Assembly (NCBI RefSeq): GCF_014204545.1
Contig: NZ_JACHLJ010000001.1
Coordinates: 1,550,001 to 1,614,000, forward strand
Origin: Brevundimonas vesicularis
GTDB taxonomy: Bacteria > Pseudomonadota > Alphaproteobacteria > Caulobacterales > Caulobacteraceae
Length of the DNA stretch: 64,000 nucleotides
Direction: 5' to 3'
The position numbers and the translations under genes were made by a program. Below the pieces are notes generated by a model. That model was not told where the DNA came from. It searched no databases and saw only the letters and a list, made by a program, of their open reading frames with translations. This document shows, piece after piece, positions 10,733 to 19,223 of the stretch; positions within the stretch are counted from its first letter, which is position 1; each line of letters begins with the position of its first letter.

Positions 10733-11585
10733 GGCGGATCAGTCCTCTGGTTCGAGGGCGCTTCTAGCGGACGAAGACGTGACGGGTAAGCCGCAAGACA
10801 CAGACGCCGTGCTGGAGGCGCAATACAACAACCGCGCCCTGGTCCCCGACCATCCCGCCGTGATGGCGCGCTGGAAGGCGGGATCAGAGATCGCCCGTGC
10901 CGCTCATCCGCCCCAGGTCCTGAAATACGGCCTAGGCGAGCGCGAGCGGATTGACTGGTTCGACGCCGGGGGCGGCGCGCCGGTCGTCGTGTTCCTGCAC
11001 GGCGGATACTGGCAGGCGCTGGATGCGAGTTGGTTCAGCTTCTTGGCTCCGCCCCTGCTGACCCACGGCGTTAGCGTCGCCATCCCGACCTATGATCTGG
11101 CGCCGAGCGTGCGGCTGGGCCGGATCGTCGATCAGGCGCGGGCGGCGGTCGACGTGATCCGCGACCGCACCGGCGCCGCGCCCGTCGTCAGCGGCCATTC
11201 GGCAGGCGGACATATGGCGGCCTGCCTGCTGGCGGACGGGCGGGCCTCGGCGGCGGTCGCCATCTCGGGCGTGTTCGATCTAGAGCCGCTGATCCCCACG
11301 TCGCTCAACGTCGCCCTGGACCTGAATAGGGCCGAGGCCCAGGCCCTATCGCCGATCCGTTGGCCGGCGCCCGCCGGCGCGGTTCTGGACTGCATTGTCG
11401 GCGGTGCGGAAAGCGCGGCCTTCGTGGATCAAAGCCGCGCCATGGCCACGCGCTGGGGCGACGCCGGGGCGAAGGCACGCTTCGAGCCCCTGCCCGACCT
11501 GAACCATTTCACGGTTCTGGATCCGCTTTTCGACGCGGACAGCGCCTTGGTCAGGCGGCTGGTTGCCTTGGCGCAGGGTCGCTAA
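10731..11585 (+). CDS. Alpha/beta hydrolase, arylformamidase-like
   Basis: 284 residues from the ATG at 10731. VFLHGGYWQALD near 85 is the oxyanion HGGYW motif typical of eukaryotic-type N-formylkynurenine formamidases and related esterases; VVSGHSAGGHMAA holds the nucleophilic Ser and LPDLNHFTVLDP the His. The ATG overlaps the start of the divergent AsnC-domain gene, so the GTG at 10779 is an alternative start; conserved sequence begins near LEAQYNNRALVPDHP. Substrate is uncertain: no kynurenine-pathway genes are adjacent. Confidence 0.8.
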   Translation: MADQSSGSRALLADEDVTGKPQDTDAVLEAQYNNRALVPDHPAVMARWKAGSEIARAAHPPQVLKYGLGERERIDWFDAGGGAPVVVFLHGGYWQALDASWFSFLAPPLLTHGVSVAIPTYDLAPSVRLGRIVDQARAAVDVIRDRTGAAPVVSGHSAGGHMAACLLADGRASAAVAISGVFDLEPLIPTSLNVALDLNRAEAQALSPIRWPAPAGAVLDCIVGGAESAAFVDQSRAMATRWGDAGAKARFEPLPDLNHFTVLDPLFDADSALVRRLVALAQGR

Positions 11586-11656
11586 CGCGGTTTGACTTGA
11601 CCTTGCGTCCGCGACAGCGGAGGTCGGACGCGAACCTATCGCAGAGGAACCCGTCC

Positions 11657-12337
11657 ATGGCCCATGATCGCGTCAGCGTGCTTCAGGCGCTTCAGACCCA
11701 GGGCGTGTGCCCGGTCTTCTACCACCCCGACGCCGAGGTCAGCCTGAACGTCATTCGCGCCTGCGCGCGCGGCGGGGCGCCGGTGGTCGAGTTCACCAAT
11801 CGCGGCGACTTCGCCTGCGACCTGTTCGGCGAGATCAATCGCGAACTGATCAAGACGGACCCGAACGTGGTCCTGGGCATCGGCTCGGTCGTCGATGCGG
11901 GGACAGCCTCGCTTTATCTGAACCGGGGCGCGCGGTTCGTGGTCAGCCCCTGCCTGATCCCCGACGTGGCCAAGGTCTGCAACCGTCGCATGGTGGCCTA
12001 TTTCCCCGGCTGCGGGTCGGTGACCGACATCGGCGAGGCGCACGAACTGGGCTGCGACATCGTCAAACTGTTCCCGGGCTCGTCGGTCGGCGGACCGGAC
12101 TTCGTCAAGGCGGTCAAGGGCCCGATGCCCTGGGTCAAGATCATGCCCACCGGCGGCGTCGATCCGGACGAGGCGTCGATCGCCAAATGGTTCGGCGCGG
12201 GCATCGTCGCGGCGGGCATGGGCTCCAAACTGGTGACAGATGAAGCGGTGAGGTCGGGCGACTGGGCCGCCATCGAGGCGTCGGTGCGCGCGGCGGTGAA
12301 CGCCGTCGCCGCCTTCCGCGCGTCCAAGAAGGGCTGA
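11657..12337 (+). CDS. eda: KDPG/KHG aldolase family protein
   Basis: 226-residue class I aldolase that would split 2-keto-3-deoxy-6-phosphogluconate to pyruvate and glyceraldehyde 3-phosphate, the last Entner-Doudoroff step. VVEFTNRGD holds the catalytic Glu45 and DIVKLFPGS the Schiff-base Lys137; VSPCLIPDV and MPTGGV are typical. The start follows AGAGGAACC. It lies 4 kb from zwf-pgl-edd-glk rather than in that operon. A different 2-keto-3-deoxy substrate cannot be excluded. Confidence 0.85.
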   Translation: MAHDRVSVLQALQTQGVCPVFYHPDAEVSLNVIRACARGGAPVVEFTNRGDFACDLFGEINRELIKTDPNVVLGIGSVVDAGTASLYLNRGARFVVSPCLIPDVAKVCNRRMVAYFPGCGSVTDIGEAHELGCDIVKLFPGSSVGGPDFVKAVKGPMPWVKIMPTGGVDPDEASIAKWFGAGIVAAGMGSKLVTDEAVRSGDWAAIEASVRAAVNAVAAFRASKKG

Positions 12338-12351
12338 GCGCCCCAGCGCCG

Positions 12352-12864
12352 TCAGCGGGGAGCGCGGTCGTCCGGCTGACGGTGATCCGGCCCGTGAGCT
12401 GCGGCGCGACGGGCGGCGCCCTTACGCTGAAGGATCGGGGCCAGGGCCTTGCGTTCCTCGGGCGTCAGCGTAGCAAGCACGGCGACCGCGCCGTTTTCCA
12501 GGCGCGTGCGTCCCCGCATCTCGGCGGCTCTGGACTGTTCCAGCAGGCTTTCGACCTGGGCCGCGTCCAGGATCGGCTGACCGGCGACGTCGATGGCTTC
12601 GCGCCGGGCGGCGCGGGCCGCCTCGAAATCAGGACGCGCCGCCAGGGCCGATTCTCGCAGCGAGGAACGCACGCGCTGACGCACGGCCGGATCCAGATCG
12701 GCCAGCACTTCGGCCAGCGGTCCCTCACGGCCCGGTCGGCGTTGGTCCTCGATCCGGCGTTCGATCCGGTCGTGATTGACGACATAGGTGATCCCGCCCG
12801 CCACGGCGAACAGGTTCAGGGCCACTGAGACGGCCAGGGCGATCTTCAGGCTCTTAGACGTCAT
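12352..12864 (-). CDS. Spy/CpxP-like periplasmic (heavy-metal sensor family) protein
   Basis: 170 residues with an N-terminal membrane anchor (KIALAVSVALNLFAVAGGITYVV) and a helical, Arg/Glu-rich periplasmic part containing two LTPEE-like segments (DLDPAVRQRVRSSL; LATLTPEERKALAPIL) as in metal-resistance/Spy-type chaperones. It overlaps the anti-sigma gene by 4 bases and is last in the ECF operon, so it is probably part of its envelope-stress response. Confidence 0.75.
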   Translation of the reverse strand: MTSKSLKIALAVSVALNLFAVAGGITYVVNHDRIERRIEDQRRPGREGPLAEVLADLDPAVRQRVRSSLRESALAARPDFEAARAARREAIDVAGQPILDAAQVESLLEQSRAAEMRGRTRLENGAVAVLATLTPEERKALAPILQRKGAARRAAAHGPDHRQPDDRAPR

Positions 12865-13262
12865 CCCAGCAGTTCCGTGTCATCCACGCCCGTCAGCGAG
12901 GATTGATAAAGCACCGCATCGGCGCGCGCGTCGGCGGTCAAATGGGTGGTCAGGCCGACACCGGCGACCACGCCCGCACAGGCCGCGGCGGCCCAGCCGG
13001 CGCCGAGGTACCAGATCGCCTTGCCCAGACGGCTTTTCGCCCGGGGCGCAGCCGCAAGGATGCGCGCGGTCAGGGCGGCGGACGGGACAGGTTTGGACGC
13101 GGCGTCGAGCAGAGCGTCCAGCGCGGCCGCCTCGTCCAGCACCGCCTTCAGCGACGGATCGGCGGCGATCAGGCTTTGGGCGAAGGCGCGCTCGGACGCG
13201 GGCCACCGACGCAGGTCGGCGCCGTAGGCGTCCGCCAGTGCGTGCAACCGTTCCGCCTTCAT
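12861..13262 (-). CDS. Anti-sigma factor, small membrane type
   Basis: 133 residues: a cytoplasmic helical N-terminus (LHALADAYGADLRRWPASE), one transmembrane helix (about 88-107, YLGAGWAAAACAGVVAGVGL) and a short periplasmic tail. The size, topology and 4-base overlap with the upstream ECF sigma gene make an anti-sigma role likely, though it lacks a clear HxxxCxxC zinc motif. Function is mainly inferred from context. Confidence 0.72.
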   Translation of the reverse strand: MKAERLHALADAYGADLRRWPASERAFAQSLIAADPSLKAVLDEAAALDALLDAASKPVPSAALTARILAAAPRAKSRLGKAIWYLGAGWAAAACAGVVAGVGLTTHLTADARADAVLYQSSLTGVDDTELLG

Positions 13263-13831
13263 CGTCCGTCTCCTCTAATCGACCCCGGACCGATGTCCGA
13301 AAGGGCCAGACGCAATGCGCGACGACCGCGCGACAACAAACTCTCCAGCGCCTCGACGCTAATCTCCATCAGGGCCGCCGCATCGATATTCGACAACTCC
13401 TGATAATGGCACAGGACGATGGTCTCGCGCTGTCGGTCCGGCAGCCGTTTCAAGGCCGCCGTGACCCGCACGCCCGTCTCGGCCGCCAGCAGACCGCGAT
13501 CCGGCGCCGGGCCTTCGTCGGGACAATCCGGCGGCGTGTCGGTCGGGATTTCGCGCCGACGTCTCAGCCGATCGTAACAGAGGTTCAGCGCGACCCGGTG
13601 CAGCCAGGTGTCGAACCGGGCCTTGCCGGGCGTCCATTTGGGCGCCTGACGCCAGGCCTTGAGCATCGTCTCCTGGGCCACGTCCTCGGCCTCGACGGCG
13701 TCGCCCAGCATGCGCTGGGCCAGCGACAGGATGCGCGGCAGCTTGCGCGAGACGAGCGTCTGCGCCGCCGCCGGGTCGCCCTGCCCCACGCGTCGCACCA
13801 GATCCTCGTCGGGGTCGACGATTGCGACCAA
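13259..13831 (-). CDS. ECF (sigma-70 family) RNA polymerase sigma factor
   Basis: 190 residues. Region 2 shows AEDVAQETMLKAWRQAPKW and FDTWLHRVALNLCYDRLRR; region 4 shows LPDRQRETIVLCHYQELSNIDAAALMEISVEALESLLSRGRRAL, a standard helix-turn-helix. Followed by anti-sigma and a Spy-like gene with 4-base overlaps; an EF-hand gene lies just upstream in the same direction. Probably an envelope or metal stress regulator, signal unknown. Confidence 0.93.
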   Translation of the reverse strand: MVAIVDPDEDLVRRVGQGDPAAAQTLVSRKLPRILSLAQRMLGDAVEAEDVAQETMLKAWRQAPKWTPGKARFDTWLHRVALNLCYDRLRRRREIPTDTPPDCPDEGPAPDRGLLAAETGVRVTAALKRLPDRQRETIVLCHYQELSNIDAAALMEISVEALESLLSRGRRALRLALSDIGPGSIRGDGR

Positions 13832-13896
13832 ACCTGCCTCTTCCGCTGCTGACGAAAGGGACCGGTGCGTTCACGACGGCCGACCCCGACACCGTC

Positions 13897-14538
13897 TTAC
13901 TCCGAAGCCGGGACGGGGGAAGCGGGTTGTTGCGCCTGATGCTGAGTCTGGCGGGCCGCGCGGCGTTCCTGGCGATCCGCGCGTTGAGCGGACATGGCCG
14001 CCCGGCGCTCGTCGGCAGAGATCACGCCGTCACGATCAGCATCCATCTTGTCGAAACGCTCGCCCAGCTTGGCAGAGGCTTCGGCGATCACCACCGGCCC
14101 GCGTTCGCGTCCTTGCCCGCGCATGGCGTGATGCGCACCGCCGCGACGGCCCTCACGATGACCGGCGCGTTCGGCGCGCGGTCCGCGATCCGGGCGTGCG
14201 GCATGGCCGGCGTCGAACTCGGCGCGGCTGATGGAGCCGTCGCCGTTCGCGTCCAGCTTGGCGAAGCGGTCGCCCGCGCGTTCGGCGCGACGGGCCTGCA
14301 TGGCGGCGGCGCGCTCTTCGGGGCTGACCAAGCCGTCGCGGTTGGTGTCTAGCGCGGTCAGACGCGCGATGCGCGCATCGACGAACTCGGCGCGGGTGAT
14401 CTGGCGGTTCGGATCCGCACGCGAATGATGCGGCGCGGGGGCGCCGACGGCGGGAGCCGGGGGAACCTGTGCGGTCGCGGCGCCGGCGGCGGCGGCCAGA
14501 GCGATGACGCCCAGGCCGGTCAGAAAGGTGTTTCTCAT
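13897..14538 (-). CDS. Secreted EF-hand calcium-binding protein
   Basis: 213 residues with a signal peptide (MRNTFLTGLGVIALAAAAGAATA) and at least three EF-hand loops: DTNRDGLVSPEE, DANGDGSISRAE and DADRDGVISADE, each with Asp at positions 1, 3 and 5 and Glu at 12. The rest is Arg/Ala-rich and low in complexity. It lies upstream of the ECF sigma gene in the same direction, 65 bases away. It may buffer or sense Ca2+ in the periplasm. Confidence 0.88.
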   Translation of the reverse strand: MRNTFLTGLGVIALAAAAGAATAQVPPAPAVGAPAPHHSRADPNRQITRAEFVDARIARLTALDTNRDGLVSPEERAAAMQARRAERAGDRFAKLDANGDGSISRAEFDAGHAARPDRGPRAERAGHREGRRGGAHHAMRGQGRERGPVVIAEASAKLGERFDKMDADRDGVISADERRAAMSAQRADRQERRAARQTQHQAQQPASPVPASE

Positions 14539-14585
14539 CTCGATCATCTCCACGGGCGCGTTTGGCGCCCTTTGACATTGCCCTG

Positions 14586-17516
14586 TCAGGAGATTGAACG
14601 CGGCGGTGCAGATTCTCCGTCGCGGCCTGCTGGAACCGCCCGCTCGAAGGCCTTTCGCGCCCGCGCGCGCAGGTCGGTCAGTTCGGTCTTCAGCGTGTCG
14701 AAGTCCGGCGCGCCGGCGGCCTCGGCCAGGCGCAGCTGGAAGACGCCGGGTTCGCCCTCCGGATCGACCCGCCCCTCGAAGGCGGCGGCCAGAAGATGGG
14801 CCAGACGCTGCTGCACGCGCCAGGCCTCGGCCAGGACCGGGTCGTCATGCAGGGCCTCAAGCGTCGACAGGGTCAAGGGCTCGCCGATAGCGGCGGCCTG
14901 CAGCTGGCGGAACTGGGCCGCGAACTCGGCGTCCACCTGCCCGCCCGGCGAGAGCTTCAAGTCCCAGAAGCCGTGTGGGCGACGCTCGCGATCCATAAGG
15001 CTACGCATCTTTCGGACATCGGCGGCGACATCGACGCCGGGACGCGGGCGACGCAGGGCGGCCTCGATGGCGGCCGAAACCTGGGCGCCGAAGGCGGCAT
15101 CGCTGGCCCAAACCACGCGAGCGCGGGTCAGGACCATGAACTCCCACGTCTCGGCCTCCTTGGCGTAATAGGCGTCGAACGCCTTCAGCCGCACCGAAAC
15201 CGGCCCCTTGGAGCCGGTGGGGCGCAGGCGCATGTCCACCTCATAGAGGCCACCTTCCGCCGTATGCGCCGACAGGGCCGCAATCAGCCGCTGAGTGAAG
15301 CGGGCGTAGAAGACATCGGCGGTCCAGCCCTTGATCTCTGAGGTCGCCTCGGGCGGCGCCTCGTACAGGGTCATCAGATCGAGATCCGATCCGGCCGTCA
15401 TCTCGCGCGAGCCGGCCTTGCCCAAGGCGACCACCGCGACCGCGCCGGGGAAGGCGCCGCCCAGCCGTTCGGTCTCCGCCAGGGCGGCGGGCGACAAGGT
15501 GCGCATGGCGGCGTCCGCGAGCGCGGCGTAGGCGCGGCCCGCCGTCTCGGCCCCCGCCCGGCCGGTCAGGGCGTGGATGCCGATGCGGAACATCTGCTCG
15601 CGGTGCAGGCGGCGCACGGCATTCATGGCCCCTTCGAACTCCTCGGTCTCGCCCGCCTCGCGCAGCATCTGTTCGGTCAAGCCTGTCTCTTCGGACAGAT
15701 CGACCAGGAAGCGGGCGTCCAGCACCCCATCCAGCGCCGCCGGTTGCCGGCCAAGCGTCCGGGCGAGACGCGGTGCGAAGGCCATGACGCCCAGCACCAT
15801 CTCGAACAGTTTGGGCTGGTTCAGGAACAGGGCCTGGACCTGCACGCCCGCCGCCAGGCCGGAGAAGAAGACCGCGAAACGCCGGAACGCCTCGTCCGGC
15901 GCGCCGGACCGGGCCAGGGCCTCCAGCAGGCGCGGCGCCAGGCGGGTGAACAGTTCGCGCCCCCGCGCCGTGCGCGTCGCCGGGATGCGGCCGTGGTGCC
16001 AGCTGCGGATCGTGTCGGCGACCGACGGCGCCTCGGAAAAGCCCATGCGACGTAGGGTTTCCAGCGTCTCGGGATCGTTCTCGACCCCGGTGAAGACCAG
16101 GCTGCCGTAGCGGGAGTCCAGATCTTCGCCGCCCTCGAACAGTTCGCCATACCGGGCGTTGACCCGCGTCAGGAGGGCCTCGACCCGGGCGTCGAAGGCG
16201 GCCAAATCGTCCGACCCAACCAAGGCGGCGACGGCGGCGCGGCGCTCGGCATCCTCGGGCAGGCGGTGGGTCTGCTCGTCGTCGAGCATCTGCACGCGGT
16301 GCTCCAGCCCGCGCAGCTCGACATAGGCGGCGGACAGTTCCTCGCAGACCGCCTGGGGCACATGGCGCGCGTCGGCCAGAGCCTTCAACGCCTCCAGCGT
16401 GCGCTGTTTGCGCAAAGCCGGATCGCGGCCGCCCAGGATCAGCTGCTGGGTCTGGGCGTAGAATTCGATCTCGCGGATGCCGCCGCGTCCTAGCTTCAGA
16501 TTGGCCCCGGCGGCCTGCAGTCCCTCGCCCGTCTTGTGGACGTGGATCTGTTTCTTGATCGACTGGATGTCGAGCACGGCCGCGTAGTCCAGGCTGCGGC
16601 GCCAGATGAAGGGGATCATGGCCTTCAGGAACCGGCCCGCCGCGCGCATGTCGCCCAGCACCGGCCGCGCCTTGATGAAGGCCGCCCGCTCCCAGTTCTG
16701 GCCGACGCTCTCGTAGTAGGCCAGGGCCATCGGCCCGGCGACGACCGGCGGGGTCGAGGACGGGTCCGGCCGCAGCCGCAGATCGACGCGGAAGACATAG
16801 CCGTCGCCCGTCCGCTCGGTCAGCAGGGTGGCGATCCCCTTGCCGACGCGATTGGCGAAGTCCTGCATCTCCTCGCCCTCGCGCAGGGCCAGGCCCATCA
16901 GGCGCGGCTCGAAGAAGAGGGAGATGTCGATGTCGGACGAATAGTTCAGTTCGTTGGCGCCATGTTTGCCCAAAGCCAGGCCGAACAGGCCGGGAATGGG
17001 GCCGCGCGGTTCGCCGGGCGGCGAGATCAGCCGGCCGCGCGCCCTCTGTTCGGCGGCGACGGCGCGCAGCGCGGCGCGACAAGAGGCATCGGCAAACCGG
17101 GACAGGGCGTCGGTGACCTGCACCAGATCCCACACCCCGCCCAGATCGGCGAGCGCCGTCAGCAGGTGCAGGTCGGCCTTCAGCACGCGTAGCGGAGCGC
17201 GCACCTCGTCCGGTTCGGCGTCCAGAGCGTCCGTGTCGCGAATGATCCGCTCCAGCGCCTCCACCGGATCAGCTTCCAGCAGACGACGCAGATGGGCGGG
17301 CCGGCGGCGCATCAGACCGGCGAGATAGGGCGAGGCGCCGGCGACAGGCGCCAGGGCGGGCCACGCGGCGTCCAGAGCATCGCGCCAGCCGTCGGCGTCG
17401 GCGGCTTGGATCAGGGTTTCGTGCAGGCGGTCGGCGGCGGCGACGTTTGTGACCGGACCGGCGGGGGCGAGGCTGTCAACCAACGGGACTGCGGCTGAGG
17501 TTTTGGTTTCAGGCAT
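14586..17516 (-). CDS. glnE: Bifunctional glutamine-synthetase adenylyltransferase/deadenylase
   Basis: 976 residues, normal for GlnE, which adds or removes AMP on glutamine synthetase in response to PII. Two nucleotidyltransferase domains are visible: LGKHGANELNYSSDIDISLFF in the N-terminal half (adenylyl removase) and LGKAGSREMTAGSDLDLMTLY in the C-terminal half (adenylyltransferase), each with the GS-D-D metal site and followed by a helical domain. It lies downstream of the two-component genes, an order also seen in other alphaproteobacteria. Confidence 0.96.
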   Translation of the reverse strand: MPETKTSAAVPLVDSLAPAGPVTNVAAADRLHETLIQAADADGWRDALDAAWPALAPVAGASPYLAGLMRRRPAHLRRLLEADPVEALERIIRDTDALDAEPDEVRAPLRVLKADLHLLTALADLGGVWDLVQVTDALSRFADASCRAALRAVAAEQRARGRLISPPGEPRGPIPGLFGLALGKHGANELNYSSDIDISLFFEPRLMGLALREGEEMQDFANRVGKGIATLLTERTGDGYVFRVDLRLRPDPSSTPPVVAGPMALAYYESVGQNWERAAFIKARPVLGDMRAAGRFLKAMIPFIWRRSLDYAAVLDIQSIKKQIHVHKTGEGLQAAGANLKLGRGGIREIEFYAQTQQLILGGRDPALRKQRTLEALKALADARHVPQAVCEELSAAYVELRGLEHRVQMLDDEQTHRLPEDAERRAAVAALVGSDDLAAFDARVEALLTRVNARYGELFEGGEDLDSRYGSLVFTGVENDPETLETLRRMGFSEAPSVADTIRSWHHGRIPATRTARGRELFTRLAPRLLEALARSGAPDEAFRRFAVFFSGLAAGVQVQALFLNQPKLFEMVLGVMAFAPRLARTLGRQPAALDGVLDARFLVDLSEETGLTEQMLREAGETEEFEGAMNAVRRLHREQMFRIGIHALTGRAGAETAGRAYAALADAAMRTLSPAALAETERLGGAFPGAVAVVALGKAGSREMTAGSDLDLMTLYEAPPEATSEIKGWTADVFYARFTQRLIAALSAHTAEGGLYEVDMRLRPTGSKGPVSVRLKAFDAYYAKEAETWEFMVLTRARVVWASDAAFGAQVSAAIEAALRRPRPGVDVAADVRKMRSLMDRERRPHGFWDLKLSPGGQVDAEFAAQFRQLQAAAIGEPLTLSTLEALHDDPVLAEAWRVQQRLAHLLAAAFEGRVDPEGEPGVFQLRLAEAAGAPDFDTLKTELTDLRARARKAFERAVPAGRDGESAPPRSIS

Positions 17517-17524
17517 CAGATCTT

Positions 17525-17651
17525 CCGCTCATCCCCGCGAAAGAGGGGACCCAGTGCTTTCGGTCGGCGCAGTGTTGGACCACGATCCAAGACGCGCTCA
17601 CAAGTCTTACCGCCCACGGAACTGGGTCCCCGCTTTCGCGGGGATGAGCGG
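17525..17651. repeat. Long inverted repeat of a second family
   Basis: Arms of 31 bases at 17525-17555 and 17621-17651 are reverse complements with one mismatch, beginning CCGCTCATCCCCGCGAAAG. A 65-base centre separates them. It fills the space between the histidine kinase and glnE. The CATCCCCGCGAAAGCGGGGACCCAG-type arm is a common dispersed intergenic repeat in related genomes (from memory), different in sequence from the CCTCCCCC element. Confidence 0.85.
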
Positions 17652-17662
17652 AGATATTGAGA

Positions 17663-19084
17663 TCAGCCTGTTGCGGAAGCCGGCGGCAGCACCAGCGCCA
17701 CCCGCAACCCCGGTCCGAAGTCGCCATAGGCGCCGGGGCCTTCGTCCAGCACGACCCGACCTCCATGGGCCTCGGCGACGGCGGTGACCAGCGAAAGCCC
17801 CAGGCCCGAGCCGGGTTCGGTGCGGCTGTTGTCCAGGCGCACAAACCGCTGGACGACGCGCTCGCGATCCTCTTCCGGCACGCCCGGTCCGGTGTCCGTG
17901 ACGGAATATTCGATCTCGCCCGACGAGCGGCGGCGCGCGCGCAGCTTCACAGCCCCGCCGGCGGGGGTGTATTTGATGGCGTTGTCGATGAGGTTGGCCA
18001 AGGCCTGGGCCAAGAAGGGCTGGTTGCCCTCGATCATCAGCCCCTTTTCGACCTCAGACGAGAAGTCGATGTCCTTGTCCTCGGCCGCTGGTTCGTAAAG
18101 CTCGGCCATGTCGGCGGCGAGGTCCGAGGCGTCCATGACCTTGGGATCCGGCGCCCCGCCCGCCTGGAGCCGCGCGATGGCCAGGACGGTGTTGAACGTC
18201 TTCAGCAGATGGTCGGCCTCGTCCAGGGCGATGCAAAGGGCGTCGACCCCGTCGATCTTGCCGGCTTCGGCGTCGATCAGGGCCACTTCCAGCTTGGCCC
18301 GCATCCGCGTCAGAGGCGAGCGCAGGTCGTGGGCGATGGCGTCGCCGGCGTGGCGGATGGACGCCATGGACGCCTCCAGCCGATCCAGCATGGCGTTCAG
18401 CCCCTGGCCCAATTCGTCCAGTTCATCGCCGGTGTGGCGCACGGGCGCTCGCACCTTCAGATCGCCGTCCTGCACCGACTGCACGACGCGGTTCAGCCCG
18501 GCCATGGCGTTTTCGACCCGCCGGCTGATGTAGAGACCGCCCGCCAGGCCCAGCAGCATGACCAGGGCCATGGCGCCCCACAGGGCCTGGGTCAGGCGCG
18601 CCAGATAGGCCTCGATGTCGCCGATGTCCTGACCGACGAACAAATGTTCGCCGCCGGCCAGGGTGGTGATCACCCCGATGGAGCGACGCCGCTGGACCTT
18701 GCCCTGGGCGTCCGTGTCGGTCAGGCGGAAGGTCTCCCAGTCGCTGGCGCCGGCCGGCAGGCTGAGGTCGATGTCGATCGGGGATTCGGTGATGTTGCCG
18801 GTGATCGTCTTTCCGGCCTTGTCGGTCAGCAGATACAGATACGGTCCGCCCCGGATGGAGCGTTCCACCAGGGCCTGGTTCAGGGCGTCGATGCCGCGCG
18901 TACGGTGGATCGCCGTCAGGGCGTCCAGCTCGATCTCCACATCCGCCCTGGCCCGACCTTGGGCCTCCGACGCCGAGGCGAAATAGACATAGGCCAGGAT
19001 CGCCCCCGCCGCCGCTACGAACAGCGCCAGGAACAGCAGCGTCAGCCGAAACGGCGTGCGGCGAAGGAGGGAGGGAAGGCGCAC
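17663..19084 (-). CDS. Sensor histidine kinase
   Basis: 473-residue membrane kinase. Transmembrane helices at about 12-34 and 164-186 enclose a periplasmic sensor domain; then a HAMP linker, H-box AIAHDLRSPLTR with phospho-acceptor His252, N-box NLIDNAIKY, and G boxes DTGPGVP and GSGLGLSL. Pairs with the response regulator upstream. The start is GTG at 19084; its only good Shine-Dalgarno (GGGGGAGGAT) is the terminal sequence of the repeat element lying between the two genes. Confidence 0.95.
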   Translation of the reverse strand: MRLPSLLRRTPFRLTLLFLALFVAAAGAILAYVYFASASEAQGRARADVEIELDALTAIHRTRGIDALNQALVERSIRGGPYLYLLTDKAGKTITGNITESPIDIDLSLPAGASDWETFRLTDTDAQGKVQRRRSIGVITTLAGGEHLFVGQDIGDIEAYLARLTQALWGAMALVMLLGLAGGLYISRRVENAMAGLNRVVQSVQDGDLKVRAPVRHTGDELDELGQGLNAMLDRLEASMASIRHAGDAIAHDLRSPLTRMRAKLEVALIDAEAGKIDGVDALCIALDEADHLLKTFNTVLAIARLQAGGAPDPKVMDASDLAADMAELYEPAAEDKDIDFSSEVEKGLMIEGNQPFLAQALANLIDNAIKYTPAGGAVKLRARRRSSGEIEYSVTDTGPGVPEEDRERVVQRFVRLDNSRTEPGSGLGLSLVTAVAEAHGGRVVLDEGPGAYGDFGPGLRVALVLPPASATG

Positions 19085-19089
19085 CTAGA

Positions 19090-19217
19090 ATCCTCCCCCG
19101 TTAACGGGGGAGGGGGACCACGAAGTGGTGGAGGGGGCGGCTTCAGCGCCGGTGTCTGGGGTCGCCCCCTCCACCGCCGTGCCGGCGGTCCCCCTCCCCC
19201 GCATTGCGGGGGAGGAT
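19090..19217. repeat. Dispersed inverted-repeat element, copy 2
   Basis: Same family as 1820-1978: starts ATCCTCCCCCG, inner blocks GGGGGACCACGAAGTGGTGG and its complement, ends CGGGGGAGGAT. The arms pair along most of their length. It fills the junction between response-regulator and kinase genes, and its left end, read on the minus strand, gives GGAGG before the kinase GTG. Confidence 0.88.
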
Positions 19218-19223
19218 CTCAAG

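Noticed and set aside
8702-10789. 695-codon plus-strand frame antisense to hmgA
   Set aside because: hmgA is certain; the frame has no family-like region and runs through an independent gene in another frame.
15241-17133. 630-codon minus-strand frame inside glnE
   Set aside because: It is the +1 shadow of glnE with Arg/Gly/Pro-rich low-complexity sequence.
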